Part shown: piece after piece, positions 37,052 through 46,257 of the stretch
How positions within the stretch are numbered: the stretch's first letter is position 1
How the letters are laid out: every line of letters begins with the position of its first letter
Assembly (NCBI RefSeq): GCF_000241325.1
Contig: NZ_BAEI01000084.1
Span: 1-64,000, forward strand
Source: Gordonia polyisoprenivorans NBRC 16320 = JCM 10675
GTDB lineage: Bacteria; Actinomycetota; Actinomycetes; Mycobacteriales; Mycobacteriaceae
Reading direction: 5' to 3'
Length of the DNA stretch: 64,000 bases
The notes under the pieces: generated by a model
The model's database searches: none
Told to the model about the DNA's origin: nothing
The model's input: the letters and a program-made list of their open reading frames with translations, nothing else
Program-made: the position numbers and the translations under genes

Positions 37052-39040
37052 GTGAGCGGATACGTGTGGACTCCCACATCCGACTACATCGAGAACGCGA
37101 ACGTCACCCGGCTGGGGCGTGCGCACGGGATCGACACGATCACCGAACTCCGGCAGCGTTCGACCGCCGACATCCAATGGTATTGGGACGCCGCGATTGC
37201 CGACCTCGGCATCCCCTTCGCCACCCCCTACCGTCAGGTCCTCGACACCTCGGCGGGCCCCGAGTTCCCCGAGTGGTTCGTCGGTGGGACGTTCAACGCC
37301 GTCGATGCATGCCTGACCCGGTGGCTCGATGATGCCGCCGACCGGCCTGCCATCGTGCACGAGGACGAGAACGGTGACGTACGGACCCTGACCTACGCCG
37401 AACTCTCCGAGCAGGTGGGCCGGGTGGCCTCGGGCCTGCTCGATCTCGGTGTCGGCGAGGGCGATTCAGTCGCCATCTATCTGCCGATGATCCCCGAGGC
37501 CGTCGTCGCCTGCTATGCGGCTGCCGGGATCGGCGCGATCATCGTCCCGCTGTTCTCCGGGTTCGCTGCGCCGGCCATCGCCTCCCGACTCAACGATGCC
37601 GAGGTCACGGCGGTCGTCGTCGCCGACGGCACGATTCGTCGCGGTCGGCGGGTGGGGATGGCCGGAGAACTCGCCAAAGCCCTCGAGCTCACGCCGTCTG
37701 TGCGGTCGGTGGTCACCGTCGACAACATCGGTGGCCCCACCGAGATCGCCGAGGGCACCGTCGAGGTGCGCGCATGGACCGATCTCGTCGACGCCGCGCG
37801 CCCGGTTCACGAGTTCACGCCCTTCCCGGCCATGCAGACGCTCATGCTCGGCTACACCTCCGGAACGACCGGTAAACCCAAGGGCGCGGTGCACACCCAC
37901 GCCGGATTCACCATCAAGGTCGCCACCGAGGTGGCCTACTCGTTCGACATCAACGCCGGGGACCGGTTCTGCTGGATCACCGACATGGGCTGGGTGATGG
38001 GCCCACTCGCAGCATTCGGCACCCACGCCAACGGCGCGACCCTGGTGCTTTACGAGGGCTCACCCGACGTCCCCGACACCACTCGGCTCTGGGATCTGGT
38101 GGCCCGCCACCGGATCTCCATGCTCGGAGTCTCGCCGACGCTCATCCGTGCGCTCAAATCGACTGCGCTCGAACAGATCACCGCACACGACCTGTCGTCG
38201 GTGCATGTGCTGGGATCGACGGGTGAACCCTGGGATCCCGACTCCTACGACTGGCTCGCCGACACGGTGTTCGGCGGACGCGTTCCGGTGATCAACTTCT
38301 CCGGCGGTACCGAGGTCGGGGGCTCGTTCCTCGCGCCCTATCCGGTCGAGCGCATCCCGAGTTGTTCCCTCGGCGGGCCGTCCCTCGGGATGGACGTCGA
38401 CGTGGTCGACGACGAGGGAAAACCGTTGCGCGGCAGCATCGGTGAATTGGTGTGCCGGCAACCGTGGCCGGCCATGACCCGCGGCGTGTGGCGCGACCGC
38501 GAGCGCTATCTCGAGTCCTACTGGTCCACATTTCCCGGAATGTGGTGCCACGGTGACTTCGCCCTGATCGACGACGATGATCAGTGGTACATCCTCGGCC
38601 GTTCCGACGACGTGATGAACGTCGCCGGAAAGCGTCTGGCCCCGGCCGAGGTCGAGTCGGTCCTGACCACCCACCCCGCCGTCGCCGAGGCTGCGGCCGT
38701 CGGAATCCCGGACCCCAAGAAGGGCGAGACCGTGTGGGCCTTCTGGGTTCCGCGTGCCGGTGCCGAGACCGACGGCGTCTCCGAGGAATTACGCACCCTG
38801 GTCGCCACCGGGGTGGGCAAGCCGTTCGCGCCGGCCAAGGTGTGGGTTGTTTCGGCCCTACCCAAGACCCGATCGGCGAAGATCCTGCGTCGCGCGGTGC
38901 GTGCCGCGGCGATCGGCGCCGACCCCGGTGATCTGTCGAGTGCGGAGAACCCGGAGGCCGTCGACGCCATTCGTCTCGTGGTCCACGGCGTGACCGCCGG
39001 CGCCGACGGCGAGTCCGTACGCGATGCGGCCGAGAACTAG
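37052..39040 (+). CDS. Acetyl-CoA-synthetase-family acyl-CoA ligase
   Basis: 662 residues, the length of acetyl/propionyl/acetoacetyl-CoA synthetases. P-loop GYTSGTTGKPKG near residue 272, NFSGGTEVGG, and GRSDDVMNVAGKRLAPAEVE; the catalytic lysine is in KTRSAKILRR. It may activate a short or branched acid released by the pathway, or the ring acid itself. GTG start at 37052 with GAGAGG ahead; the frame to 36866 lies inside the dehydrogenase gene. Its place between two acyl-CoA dehydrogenase genes is unusual but seen in steroid-type clusters. Confidence 0.87.
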   Translation: MSGYVWTPTSDYIENANVTRLGRAHGIDTITELRQRSTADIQWYWDAAIADLGIPFATPYRQVLDTSAGPEFPEWFVGGTFNAVDACLTRWLDDAADRPAIVHEDENGDVRTLTYAELSEQVGRVASGLLDLGVGEGDSVAIYLPMIPEAVVACYAAAGIGAIIVPLFSGFAAPAIASRLNDAEVTAVVVADGTIRRGRRVGMAGELAKALELTPSVRSVVTVDNIGGPTEIAEGTVEVRAWTDLVDAARPVHEFTPFPAMQTLMLGYTSGTTGKPKGAVHTHAGFTIKVATEVAYSFDINAGDRFCWITDMGWVMGPLAAFGTHANGATLVLYEGSPDVPDTTRLWDLVARHRISMLGVSPTLIRALKSTALEQITAHDLSSVHVLGSTGEPWDPDSYDWLADTVFGGRVPVINFSGGTEVGGSFLAPYPVERIPSCSLGGPSLGMDVDVVDDEGKPLRGSIGELVCRQPWPAMTRGVWRDRERYLESYWSTFPGMWCHGDFALIDDDDQWYILGRSDDVMNVAGKRLAPAEVESVLTTHPAVAEAAAVGIPDPKKGETVWAFWVPRAGAETDGVSEELRTLVATGVGKPFAPAKVWVVSALPKTRSAKILRRAVRAAAIGADPGDLSSAENPEAVDAIRLVVHGVTAGADGESVRDAAEN

Positions 39041-39051
39041 GAGACGTCGAG

Positions 39052-40128
39052 ATGCATTGGGAATTGTCCGACGAGCAGGAACTGTTCGCCTCGTCATTGC
39101 GGGAATGGCTTGCTGCGAAGTTCCCCACCGACACCGTCCGCGAACTCGTCGATGCCGGCGACACCGCCGGATTCGCCGAGGCACTCGTCGGCGAGGGCTG
39201 GTGGGGCGTGGGTTATGCCGAAGACGTCGACGGTCAGGGTGGCGGAATCCTCGAACTGGCGCTTGCCGCTCGCGAATTCGGCCGTGCCGCGGTGCCCGAC
39301 TCGCGATGGCTGGCCGCGGCGCTCAGCGCGCCGTTGCTCTCGGTCGAGGAGCTCGCCGCACAGGTCGCGGGGGAGAAGCTCTTCGTCGTCGCGGTGCGCG
39401 CCGACCGGGCGCCCGGTGACGGGGGCAGGACGCTGCGCCTGTCGGCGGACGGATCGACGGTGACCGGATCGGTCTCGCACGTTCTCGCAGCCTCGGACGC
39501 CGACGTGTTCCTCGTGCCGGTGCAAAGGCCCGAGGGCTTGGCCATCGCCCGCGTACCCGCTGATGGGGCGACCACCCATGCCGAGCACCTGTTGGATCGT
39601 TCTCGCTCGGCGGCGACCGTCGACTTCGATGCGGCGCCGGTATCGGCGGTCTCCTCAGACGGATCGTCACTGCAGCAGGTCGGTCGACGCGCTGCAGTGC
39701 TCATCGCCGCCGACGCACTCGGCAGTGCCGAGCGGATGCTCGAGCTCGCCGTCGAATACAGCAAGCAGCGCAAGCAATTCGGGCAGTTCATCGGGTCGTT
39801 CCAAGCGGTCAAACATGCGGCGGCGCAGATGCTGGTGACCGTCGAGTCCGCATACTCGATCGCTCTCTATGCGGCTGCCGCCGCCGATGCCGAACTCGCC
39901 GACGCCGACACGATCGCGGCCGTCGCGAAGGCACAGGTCACCGCGCCCGTGGCCGACCTGGCCGATTCTGCACTGACCGTGCACGGCGCGATCGGCTACA
40001 CCTGGGAGCACGATCTGCATCTGTTCTACAAGCGCGCGAAGCTCGATCGCGTTCTGTTCGGGACGCCGGCGACATGGAATGAACGCATTGCTGCTGCGGT
40101 CCTCGATACCGCACCGTCCGAGTCGTGA
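39052..40128 (+). CDS. Acyl-CoA dehydrogenase (short FadE), probable partner subunit
   Basis: 358 residues. Family features: YSKQRKQFGQFIGSFQAVKH near residue 230 and LTVHGAIGYTWEHDLHLFYK near residue 305. The N-terminal half is less conserved, which is typical of one subunit in heteromeric dehydrogenases. ATG at 39052 with AGGAGA ahead, 11 bases after the previous stop. Likely acts with the 35842 protein on the ring or ring-opened CoA ester. Confidence 0.85.
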   Translation: MHWELSDEQELFASSLREWLAAKFPTDTVRELVDAGDTAGFAEALVGEGWWGVGYAEDVDGQGGGILELALAAREFGRAAVPDSRWLAAALSAPLLSVEELAAQVAGEKLFVVAVRADRAPGDGGRTLRLSADGSTVTGSVSHVLAASDADVFLVPVQRPEGLAIARVPADGATTHAEHLLDRSRSAATVDFDAAPVSAVSSDGSSLQQVGRRAAVLIAADALGSAERMLELAVEYSKQRKQFGQFIGSFQAVKHAAAQMLVTVESAYSIALYAAAAADAELADADTIAAVAKAQVTAPVADLADSALTVHGAIGYTWEHDLHLFYKRAKLDRVLFGTPATWNERIAAAVLDTAPSES

Positions 40129-40141
40129 CCCGGCGTTAGGT

Positions 40142-40158
40142 TATTTGGTCAGTCCATA
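40142..40158 (+). promoter_or_regulatory. FadR-type site (TATTTGGT-CAG-TCCATATG)
   Basis: Left half is intact, right half has one mismatch to the consensus. It lies about 40 bases before the GTG of the next acyl-CoA dehydrogenase and marks a probable internal promoter. Confidence 0.5.
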
Positions 40159-40195
40159 TGTATAGTTACACGAACAAGTGCGAAGGAGGGCCGAC

Positions 40196-41362
40196 GTGGA
40201 TTTCGAACTGACCGAGGACCAGGTCACGATCCGTGACGCGGTCGCAGAGCTGGCGTCCAAGTTCGACGACCAGTACTGGCAGGAGAAAGACGAGAAGCAT
40301 GAATTCCCGCGGGAGTTCTACGATGCCTTCGCCGAAGGTGGCTGGCTCGGGATCACCACGCCGGAGGAATACGGTGGTCACGGCTACGGCATCACCGAGG
40401 CATCCATCCTGCTCGAACAGGTTGCGGCCTCAGGCGCGGGGATGAACGGTGCGAGTTCGATGCACTTGTCGATCTTCGGTATGCACCCGGTGATCGTGCA
40501 CGGCAGTGATGAGCTCAAGCAGCGGACGCTGCCGCGCATCGTCAACGGCGATCTCCACGTGTGCTTCGGCGTCACCGAACCCGGTGCGGGCCTCGACACC
40601 ACCAGGATCACCACCTTCGCCAAGCGCGACGGCGACAAGTACATCGTCAACGGCCGCAAGGTGTGGATCTCCAAGGCCGTCGAGTCCGAGAAGATCCTGC
40701 TGCTGACCCGCACCCAGAAATTCGACGAGTCGCCACGCAAGACCGACGGTATGACTCTGTTCCTCACGGACCTCGACCGCTCCAAGGTCGACATCCGACC
40801 CATCAAGAAGATGGGACGCAATGCGGTGACCTCCAACGAATTGTTCATCGACAACCTCGAGATCCCGGTCGCCGATCGGGTTGGCGAAGAGGGCAAGGGA
40901 TTCACCTACATCCTCGACGGACTCAACCCCGAACGCTGTCTCGTGGCGGCTGAAGCCCTGGGCGTAGGCCGGGCGGCACTGCGCGCGGGTGTCCGTTACG
41001 GCAACGACCGCGAGGTTTTCGGCCGGCCCATCGGCAAGAACCAGGGAATCCAGTTCCCGCTCGCCGACTCGCTCGCCCGCCTCGACGCCGCCGAGCTGAT
41101 GCTGCGCAAGGCGACGTGGCTCTACGACAACGGAAAGCCTTGTGGCCGTGAGGCCAACACCGCCAAGTACCTCTGCGCCGACGCCGGCTTCGATGCCGCC
41201 GACCGCGCGTTGCAAACCCACGGCGGCATGGGCTACTCCGAGGAGTACAACGTCTCGCGCTACTTCCGGGAGGCACGTCTGACCCGGATCGCGCCGATCA
41301 GCCAGGAAATGATCCTCAACTATCTGGGATCGCACGTGCTCGGAATGCCCAGGAGCTACTGA
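40196..41362 (+). CDS. Acyl-CoA dehydrogenase
   Basis: 388 residues. Motifs: GVTEPGAGLDTTRITTFAKR near residue 130, NGRKVWISKA, and QTHGGMGYSEEYNVSRYFRE near residue 348. It resembles medium/branched-chain acyl-CoA dehydrogenases and probably forms a double bond in the ring acid (AliB-like) or in a ring-opened acid. The GTG start is set by GAAGGAGG 7 bases upstream. It overlaps the next gene by one base (TGATG). Confidence 0.88.
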   Translation: MDFELTEDQVTIRDAVAELASKFDDQYWQEKDEKHEFPREFYDAFAEGGWLGITTPEEYGGHGYGITEASILLEQVAASGAGMNGASSMHLSIFGMHPVIVHGSDELKQRTLPRIVNGDLHVCFGVTEPGAGLDTTRITTFAKRDGDKYIVNGRKVWISKAVESEKILLLTRTQKFDESPRKTDGMTLFLTDLDRSKVDIRPIKKMGRNAVTSNELFIDNLEIPVADRVGEEGKGFTYILDGLNPERCLVAAEALGVGRAALRAGVRYGNDREVFGRPIGKNQGIQFPLADSLARLDAAELMLRKATWLYDNGKPCGREANTAKYLCADAGFDAADRALQTHGGMGYSEEYNVSRYFREARLTRIAPISQEMILNYLGSHVLGMPRSY

Positions 41363-42159
41363 TGAGCGAGAACACCAGCAAGCAGACCCACGGCCCCAAG
41401 GGGCCTGACGTGTTCCGGCTCGACGGACGCACCGCACTGGTCACCGGCGCCGGCGGCGGCGTGGGTGCCGCCGTCGCCGAAGCCTTCGCCGCTTCCGGTG
41501 CGGCGGTGCTGGTCACCGACATCAACAAGGACGCCGCGGCGACGGTCGCCGCGCGTATCACCGAGGCAGGCGGTACCGCAGAGCCTTTCGCGTTGGACGT
41601 GTGTGACGGCGACAACGCACGGGATGCGGTCGCTGCGGCGGCCGCCCTGGGCAACGGCACCCTCAACATCCTGGTGAACAATGCGGGCGTCATCGCGCCG
41701 GCGATGTTCCCCAAGATGGACGAGGATCGCTTCCGCAAAGTTCTCGACACCCACCTGATGGGTAGCTATCACTGCAGCCACGCCGCGCTCGACGCCCTCC
41801 CCGAGGACGGCACCGGCCGCATCATCAACGTGACCTCGGCTGCCGGACTCACCGGAACCATCGGACAGGCCAATTACGGCGCAGCCAAGGCCGCGATCGT
41901 CGGTCTCACCAAGTCGCTGGCGCGAGAGCTTGCCAGGCAGTCGGTGACGGTCAACGCGGTCGCGCCGCTGGCTGCCACCGCGATGACCGAGAACATTCGC
42001 AACAACGAGAAACTCGCAGCCAAGACCCTGGCTCGTATCCCGTTGGGGCGCTGGGCATATCCGGACGAGATTGCGCCCACATTCGTCTTCCTCGCCTCCG
42101 ACGCCGCCGGCTACATCACCGGGCAGATCCTCCCGGTCGACGGCGGGACGGTGATCTGA
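41362..42159 (+). CDS. Short-chain dehydrogenase/reductase (FabG/3-hydroxyacyl-CoA dehydrogenase-like)
   Basis: 265 residues, Rossmann motif TGAGGGVG near residue 33, NNAG near 110, catalytic Tyr and Lys in YGAAK near 172 with Ser in TSAAG upstream. It probably oxidises a hydroxyacyl-CoA to the ketoacyl-CoA for the thiolase that follows after one base. Coupled to the acyl-CoA dehydrogenase before it. Confidence 0.87.
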   Translation: MSENTSKQTHGPKGPDVFRLDGRTALVTGAGGGVGAAVAEAFAASGAAVLVTDINKDAAATVAARITEAGGTAEPFALDVCDGDNARDAVAAAAALGNGTLNILVNNAGVIAPAMFPKMDEDRFRKVLDTHLMGSYHCSHAALDALPEDGTGRIINVTSAAGLTGTIGQANYGAAKAAIVGLTKSLARELARQSVTVNAVAPLAATAMTENIRNNEKLAAKTLARIPLGRWAYPDEIAPTFVFLASDAAGYITGQILPVDGGTVI

Positions 42160-42160
42160 G

Positions 42161-43357
42161 ATGGCCACCGTATCCGGACCATTCGTCAACAACGGCCACG
42201 AGGTGGTCATCGCCGAGGCTGTACGTACCCCGATCGGAAAGTCACACCCGGAGAAGGGATGGTTCCGCACAACCCACCCCAACGCGATGCTCGCCGCGTG
42301 CTACACCGACCTCATCGCGCGTTCGGGTCTTGACCCGGCAGTCGTGGAGGATCTGGTGATCGGCTGTACCGCACCGTTCGGCGAACAGTCCCGCAACATC
42401 GGCCGCAACGCATGGCTGCAGGCCGGCTATCCCGCCGAGGTGCCGGCCACCACCCTGGACCGCAGGTGCGGTTCGGCTCAGACCTCGGTGAATTTCGCTG
42501 CCGCGCTGGTGGCTTCCGGCGTACACGACGTCGTCATCGCCGGTGGCGTCGAGCACATGGGCCATGTGCCGATGAACTCCCCGGCCAAGATCAGCGAACT
42601 CTACGGGGAGCCGTGGCCCGCCGAACTGCGCGCACGCTACGACTTCGTCACCCAGGGTGAGAGCGCCGAACTCATCGCCGAACGATGGGATATCTCGCGC
42701 ACCGAGATGGACGAGTTCGCCGTGCGTTCACACGCTTTGGCGACCGATGCCATCGAGGCGGGTCGCTTCGTCGACGAGATGGTGAAGATGGAACTCGACG
42801 GCGAGATCCGGATCGGCGACCAAACCGTGCGCCCGGGTACATCGCTGGAGAGTCTCGCCAAGCTCAAGACCGTGTTCCGCGAGGAGAACGGTCGGGTCAC
42901 CGCCGGAACGTCGAGCCCGATCTGTGACAGTGCCGCCGCGGTCCTGCTGTGCACGCGTGAGGCAGCCGACAAGTACGGCCTGCGCATCCGCGCCCGGATC
43001 GCCGATCAGACCACCGTCGGCGTCGACCCGATCATCATGCTCACCGGCCCCATCCCGGCCACGCACAAGATCTTGAGCCGAAACAACCTGACCGTCAGCG
43101 ACATCGACCTGTTCGAGGTCAACGAGGCCTTCTCGTCGGTGGTGCTGGCGTGGCAGCGTGAACTCAAGCCGGACGAGGACCGGGTCAACGTCAACGGCGG
43201 TGCGATCGCGCTCGGACATGCGGTGGGCGCGACCGGCTCTCGGCTGATCGCCACCCTGCTCTCGGAGATGGAACGTCGCGACACCCACCTTGGGCTGGTG
43301 ACGATGTGCTGCGGTGGCGGTCTCGGTACGGGAACGCTGATCGAGCGGGTCGACTGA
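42161..43357 (+). CDS. Thiolase (acetyl-CoA acyltransferase, FadA-like)
   Basis: 398 residues. Nucleophile Cys103 in RRCGSAQTS; GHAVGATGSR and CCGGGLGTG near the end carry the other active-site His and Cys. It cleaves 3-ketoacyl-CoA with CoA to give acetyl-CoA (or propionyl-CoA) after ring opening. It sits between the SDR and a CoA transferase in an almost gap-free operon. Confidence 0.93.
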   Translation: MATVSGPFVNNGHEVVIAEAVRTPIGKSHPEKGWFRTTHPNAMLAACYTDLIARSGLDPAVVEDLVIGCTAPFGEQSRNIGRNAWLQAGYPAEVPATTLDRRCGSAQTSVNFAAALVASGVHDVVIAGGVEHMGHVPMNSPAKISELYGEPWPAELRARYDFVTQGESAELIAERWDISRTEMDEFAVRSHALATDAIEAGRFVDEMVKMELDGEIRIGDQTVRPGTSLESLAKLKTVFREENGRVTAGTSSPICDSAAAVLLCTREAADKYGLRIRARIADQTTVGVDPIIMLTGPIPATHKILSRNNLTVSDIDLFEVNEAFSSVVLAWQRELKPDEDRVNVNGGAIALGHAVGATGSRLIATLLSEMERRDTHLGLVTMCCGGGLGTGTLIERVD

Positions 43358-44583
43358 TGGTCGATTTCGGTGGCGTGTTGCGTCCGGGAATGGGTGTGTG
43401 GTGGTCACAGGCCGCGGCCGAACCACGCCCGCTCGTCGACGAACTCCTGGCGCAGGCCCCGAAACTCGGCCCGCTGCGCCTGTTCACCGGTCTGAGCTGG
43501 AACGACCAACTCGCGCACCAGATGTCACCGACCGACACGATGGTGTCCTACGGTGGGCTCGGCTCGCTGCGGGAACTCGGGGCCACCGACCAACTCGACG
43601 TCGTCCCGTGCCACTATTCGGCGCTGCCGCGGATGTTCGCCGAACACCGGCTCCCGTGTGATGCGGGCCTGCTGCAGGTCTCACCTCCCGACGTCGACGG
43701 TATGTGTTCGCTCGGCATCGGGGTCGACTACATGGCCGACGCCGCCGAACACACCTCGCTGTTGTTCGCCGAGATCAATGCGCAGATGCCGCCGCTGCCC
43801 GGCTCACCGCGAATCCCGCTGACCCGCTTCGCCGCAACCCTCGAGACCGATCGGCCGTTGCAGGAGGAGAGCGTGCGCGCCCCCGGTGACCTCGATCGTG
43901 CGATCGCGGCCAATGTGGCGACCCTCGTCGACGACGGCGACACCGTCCAGGTGGGTATCGGCTCCACCGGCGCGGCGGTGTTCGACGCGCTGTCGGGACA
44001 CCGTGATCTCGGGGTGCATTCGGGCATGCTCACCGACGGTGTGATGCGTCTGATCGACAAAGGTGTGATCACCGGTGCCCGCAAGCAGGTCGACGTCGGA
44101 CTCGCGGTCGCCGGTACGGCTCTCGGGTCGGCCGAACTGTACGCGCGGGTGGCCGACCTGCCGATGCTGTTCCGTCCGACCAGCTACACCCATGCCCCGC
44201 AGGTCCTTTCGCAGTTGTCGTCGTTGGTCGCCGTGAACTTCGCGATCGAGGTCGACCTCACCGGCCAGGTCGGCGCGGAGATGAGCCGGGGCACCTACCT
44301 CGGTGCCGTCGGCGGGCAGGTCGACTTCGCCCGCGCGGCCGCGCTGACCGGAAAACGGTCGATCGTCGCGTTGCGCTCCACCATGCGTGGACGCTCGTCC
44401 ATCAAGTTCGCCCTCGATGAGGGTGTGGTGACCACGGCGCGGGCCGATGTCGACTGCGTCGTCACCGAACACGGCATCGCCCATCTGCGTGGTCAGCCCC
44501 TGGCCGAACGCCGCAGGCGACTCATCGAGATCGCAGCGCCCGAATTCCGCGACGAACTCTCCAAAGCGGTGTTCGCCGCCTGA
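43357..44583 (+). CDS. Acetyl-CoA hydrolase/CoA-transferase family protein
   Basis: 408 residues, of the 4-hydroxybutyrate CoA-transferase/acetyl-CoA hydrolase family. The catalytic glutamate is probably Glu298 in AIEVDLTGQV, and HGIAHLRG occurs near the end. It could move CoA from acetyl-CoA to a pathway acid. The ATG at 43357 overlaps the thiolase stop by one base; the frame from 43306 lies within the thiolase gene. It is followed by a 47-base gap and the BadH-like gene. Confidence 0.87.
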   Translation: MVDFGGVLRPGMGVWWSQAAAEPRPLVDELLAQAPKLGPLRLFTGLSWNDQLAHQMSPTDTMVSYGGLGSLRELGATDQLDVVPCHYSALPRMFAEHRLPCDAGLLQVSPPDVDGMCSLGIGVDYMADAAEHTSLLFAEINAQMPPLPGSPRIPLTRFAATLETDRPLQEESVRAPGDLDRAIAANVATLVDDGDTVQVGIGSTGAAVFDALSGHRDLGVHSGMLTDGVMRLIDKGVITGARKQVDVGLAVAGTALGSAELYARVADLPMLFRPTSYTHAPQVLSQLSSLVAVNFAIEVDLTGQVGAEMSRGTYLGAVGGQVDFARAAALTGKRSIVALRSTMRGRSSIKFALDEGVVTTARADVDCVVTEHGIAHLRGQPLAERRRRLIEIAAPEFRDELSKAVFAA

Positions 44584-44630
44584 ATTGCTCTCATCCGCAA
44601 CAACTCCGATCACCCCACGAAAGGATCACC

Positions 44631-45389
44631 ATGACCAACCGCGTAGCGCTCGTCACCGGCGGCGCACAAGGCATCGGCGAAGGCATCTCGCGCAGGCTCG
44701 GCGAGGCCGGCTTCCGGGTCGCGATCGCCGACCTCAACCTCGACGCCGCCCAGCAGACCGCCAAGGAGATCGTCGCCGCCGGGGGAGAGGCCATCGCGGT
44801 CTCCATCGACGTCACCGACACCGCGTCGGTGAAAGCTGCCGTGGAGAAGATCACCGCGGATCTCGGTCCGGTGGAGGTCGCGGTCAACAACGCCGGCTGG
44901 GACGATTTCATGAAGTTCCTCGATACCGACGAGGACTTCTGGAACAAGATCCTCGACATCAACTTCAAGGGCGCGCTGCGCGTCAACCACACCGTTGTCC
45001 CGGGCATGATCGAGCGCGGTTTCGGTCGGGTGATCAACATCGGTTCCGATGCAGGGCGTGTCGGTTCGTCGCTGGAGGCCGTGTACTCCGGTGCCAAGGG
45101 CGGCATCATCGCTTTCACCAAGACGCTTGCGCGTGAGGTCGCCACCAAGGGCGTCACCGTCAACACCGTCTGTCCCGGACCCACCGACACCCCGGCCCTG
45201 CGGAAGTTCGCCAACAATTCCGGCCAGGACGCGGACAAGGTGCTCGGCGGCATGACCCGATCGGTGCCGATGAAGCGACTGGGGCAGCCATCCGATATCG
45301 GAGCGGCGGTCGCCTTCTTCGCCTCCGACGAGACCGGCTACATCACCGGCCAGACGCTGTCGGTCAGCGGCGGCCTCACGATGGCCTGA
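44631..45389 (+). CDS. BadH-like 2-hydroxycyclohexanecarboxyl-CoA dehydrogenase (SDR)
   Basis: 252 residues. TGGAQGIG at 9-16; catalytic Ser139, Tyr152 and Lys156. Beyond the general SDR features it shares with Rhodopseudomonas BadH (recalled) NNAGWD, SDAGRVGSSLEAVY-like, CPGPTDT and the LSVSGGLTM end. BadH oxidises 2-hydroxycyclohexanecarboxyl-CoA to the 2-keto form, the substrate of ring cleavage. The next gene, 2 bases later, is a MenB/BadI-like hydrolase, the same pair order as badH-badI. The likely substrate here is a substituted (isopropyl- or isopropenyl-bearing) ring. Confidence 0.85.
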   Translation: MTNRVALVTGGAQGIGEGISRRLGEAGFRVAIADLNLDAAQQTAKEIVAAGGEAIAVSIDVTDTASVKAAVEKITADLGPVEVAVNNAGWDDFMKFLDTDEDFWNKILDINFKGALRVNHTVVPGMIERGFGRVINIGSDAGRVGSSLEAVYSGAKGGIIAFTKTLAREVATKGVTVNTVCPGPTDTPALRKFANNSGQDADKVLGGMTRSVPMKRLGQPSDIGAAVAFFASDETGYITGQTLSVSGGLTMA

Positions 45390-45391
45390 GG

Positions 45392-46234
45392 GTGGGCGAC
45401 ACACAGGTGCACTGGTCGACGGTCCGTCGCTACGACGACGTCGACTACTCCCGCACCGACGACGGCATCGCCAAGATCACCATCTGCCGGCCCGAGGTAC
45501 ACAACGCCTTTCGGCCACAAACCCTCATCGAGATCTCCGACGCGCTCACCCACGCGCGCGAGGATCCGGGTATCGGTGTCATCGTGCTGACCGGGGAAGG
45601 CGACAAGGCGTTCTGTTCCGGCGGTGACCAACGGGTGCGCGGCGACACCGGCTATCTCACCGACCCGGAGAACCCCTCGGCCGTCGGGCGTTTCCACGTC
45701 ACCGATCTCCAGGTACAGATCCGGCGACTACCGAAACCCGTGGTGGCCATGGTTGCCGGGTATGCGATCGGCGGCGGACACGTGTTGCAGATCGTCTGCG
45801 ACCTGACCATCGCCGCCGACAACGCACGCCTCGGTCAGGTCGGTCCGCGGGTCGGGTCGTTCGACGGCGGCTTCGGCGCCGGACTGCTGGCCGACCTCGT
45901 CGGCACCCGCAAGGCGAAGGAGATCTGGTTCCTGTGTCGCCAGTACACCGCGCTGCAGGCGCTGGACATGGGGCTGGTGAACACGGTGGTGCCGCTGGCC
46001 GATCTGGAAACCGAGACGGTTCAATGGTGCCGAGAGATGCTCCAGCTCTCGCCGATGGCGTTACGTCTGATGAAGGCGAGTTTCCACGCCGCCGAGGACG
46101 GACTCGCCGGAATCCAGCAATTGGCACATGACACCAATCTGCTGTTCTACTCGACCGACGAGGCACAAGAGGGCCGAGAGGCGTTCAAGGCCAAGCGAAC
46201 TCCGGACTTCGGCCGATTCCCGCGCCGATCCTGA
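45392..46234 (+). CDS. MenB/BadI-like crotonase, probable ring-cleaving beta-ketoacyl-CoA hydrolase
   Basis: 280 residues, very close to E. coli-type MenB (FCSGGDQRVRGD, PKPVVAMVAGYAIGGGHVL, QALDMGLVNTVVPLADLE). With a constant offset of 5, E. coli Gln154, Gly156, Ser161, Asp163 and Trp184 are kept at 149, 151, 156, 158 and 179, but Thr155, part of the bicarbonate site, is Val150, as in BadI (GQVGP). No other menaquinone gene is nearby, and the gene follows a BadH-like dehydrogenase. Hydrolytic opening of a 2-ketocyclohexanecarboxyl-CoA is therefore proposed rather than naphthoate synthesis. GTG start at 45392; the ribosome site is weak, in keeping with coupling. Confidence 0.82.
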   Translation: MGDTQVHWSTVRRYDDVDYSRTDDGIAKITICRPEVHNAFRPQTLIEISDALTHAREDPGIGVIVLTGEGDKAFCSGGDQRVRGDTGYLTDPENPSAVGRFHVTDLQVQIRRLPKPVVAMVAGYAIGGGHVLQIVCDLTIAADNARLGQVGPRVGSFDGGFGAGLLADLVGTRKAKEIWFLCRQYTALQALDMGLVNTVVPLADLETETVQWCREMLQLSPMALRLMKASFHAAEDGLAGIQQLAHDTNLLFYSTDEAQEGREAFKAKRTPDFGRFPRRS

Positions 46235-46257
46235 CGACACGTGAGAGGACCATCGAC

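Noticed and set aside
35461..37077. 538-residue open frame on the minus strand opposite the MaoC and acyl-CoA dehydrogenase genes
   Set aside because: It is antisense to clear plus-strand and minus-strand family genes, has no motif and is a by-product of high GC content.
45392..46234. Calling this gene a true menB (naphthoate synthase)
   Set aside because: Overall similarity to MenB is high, but it lies next to a BadH-like gene, away from menaquinone genes, and the bicarbonate-site Thr is Val as in BadI.
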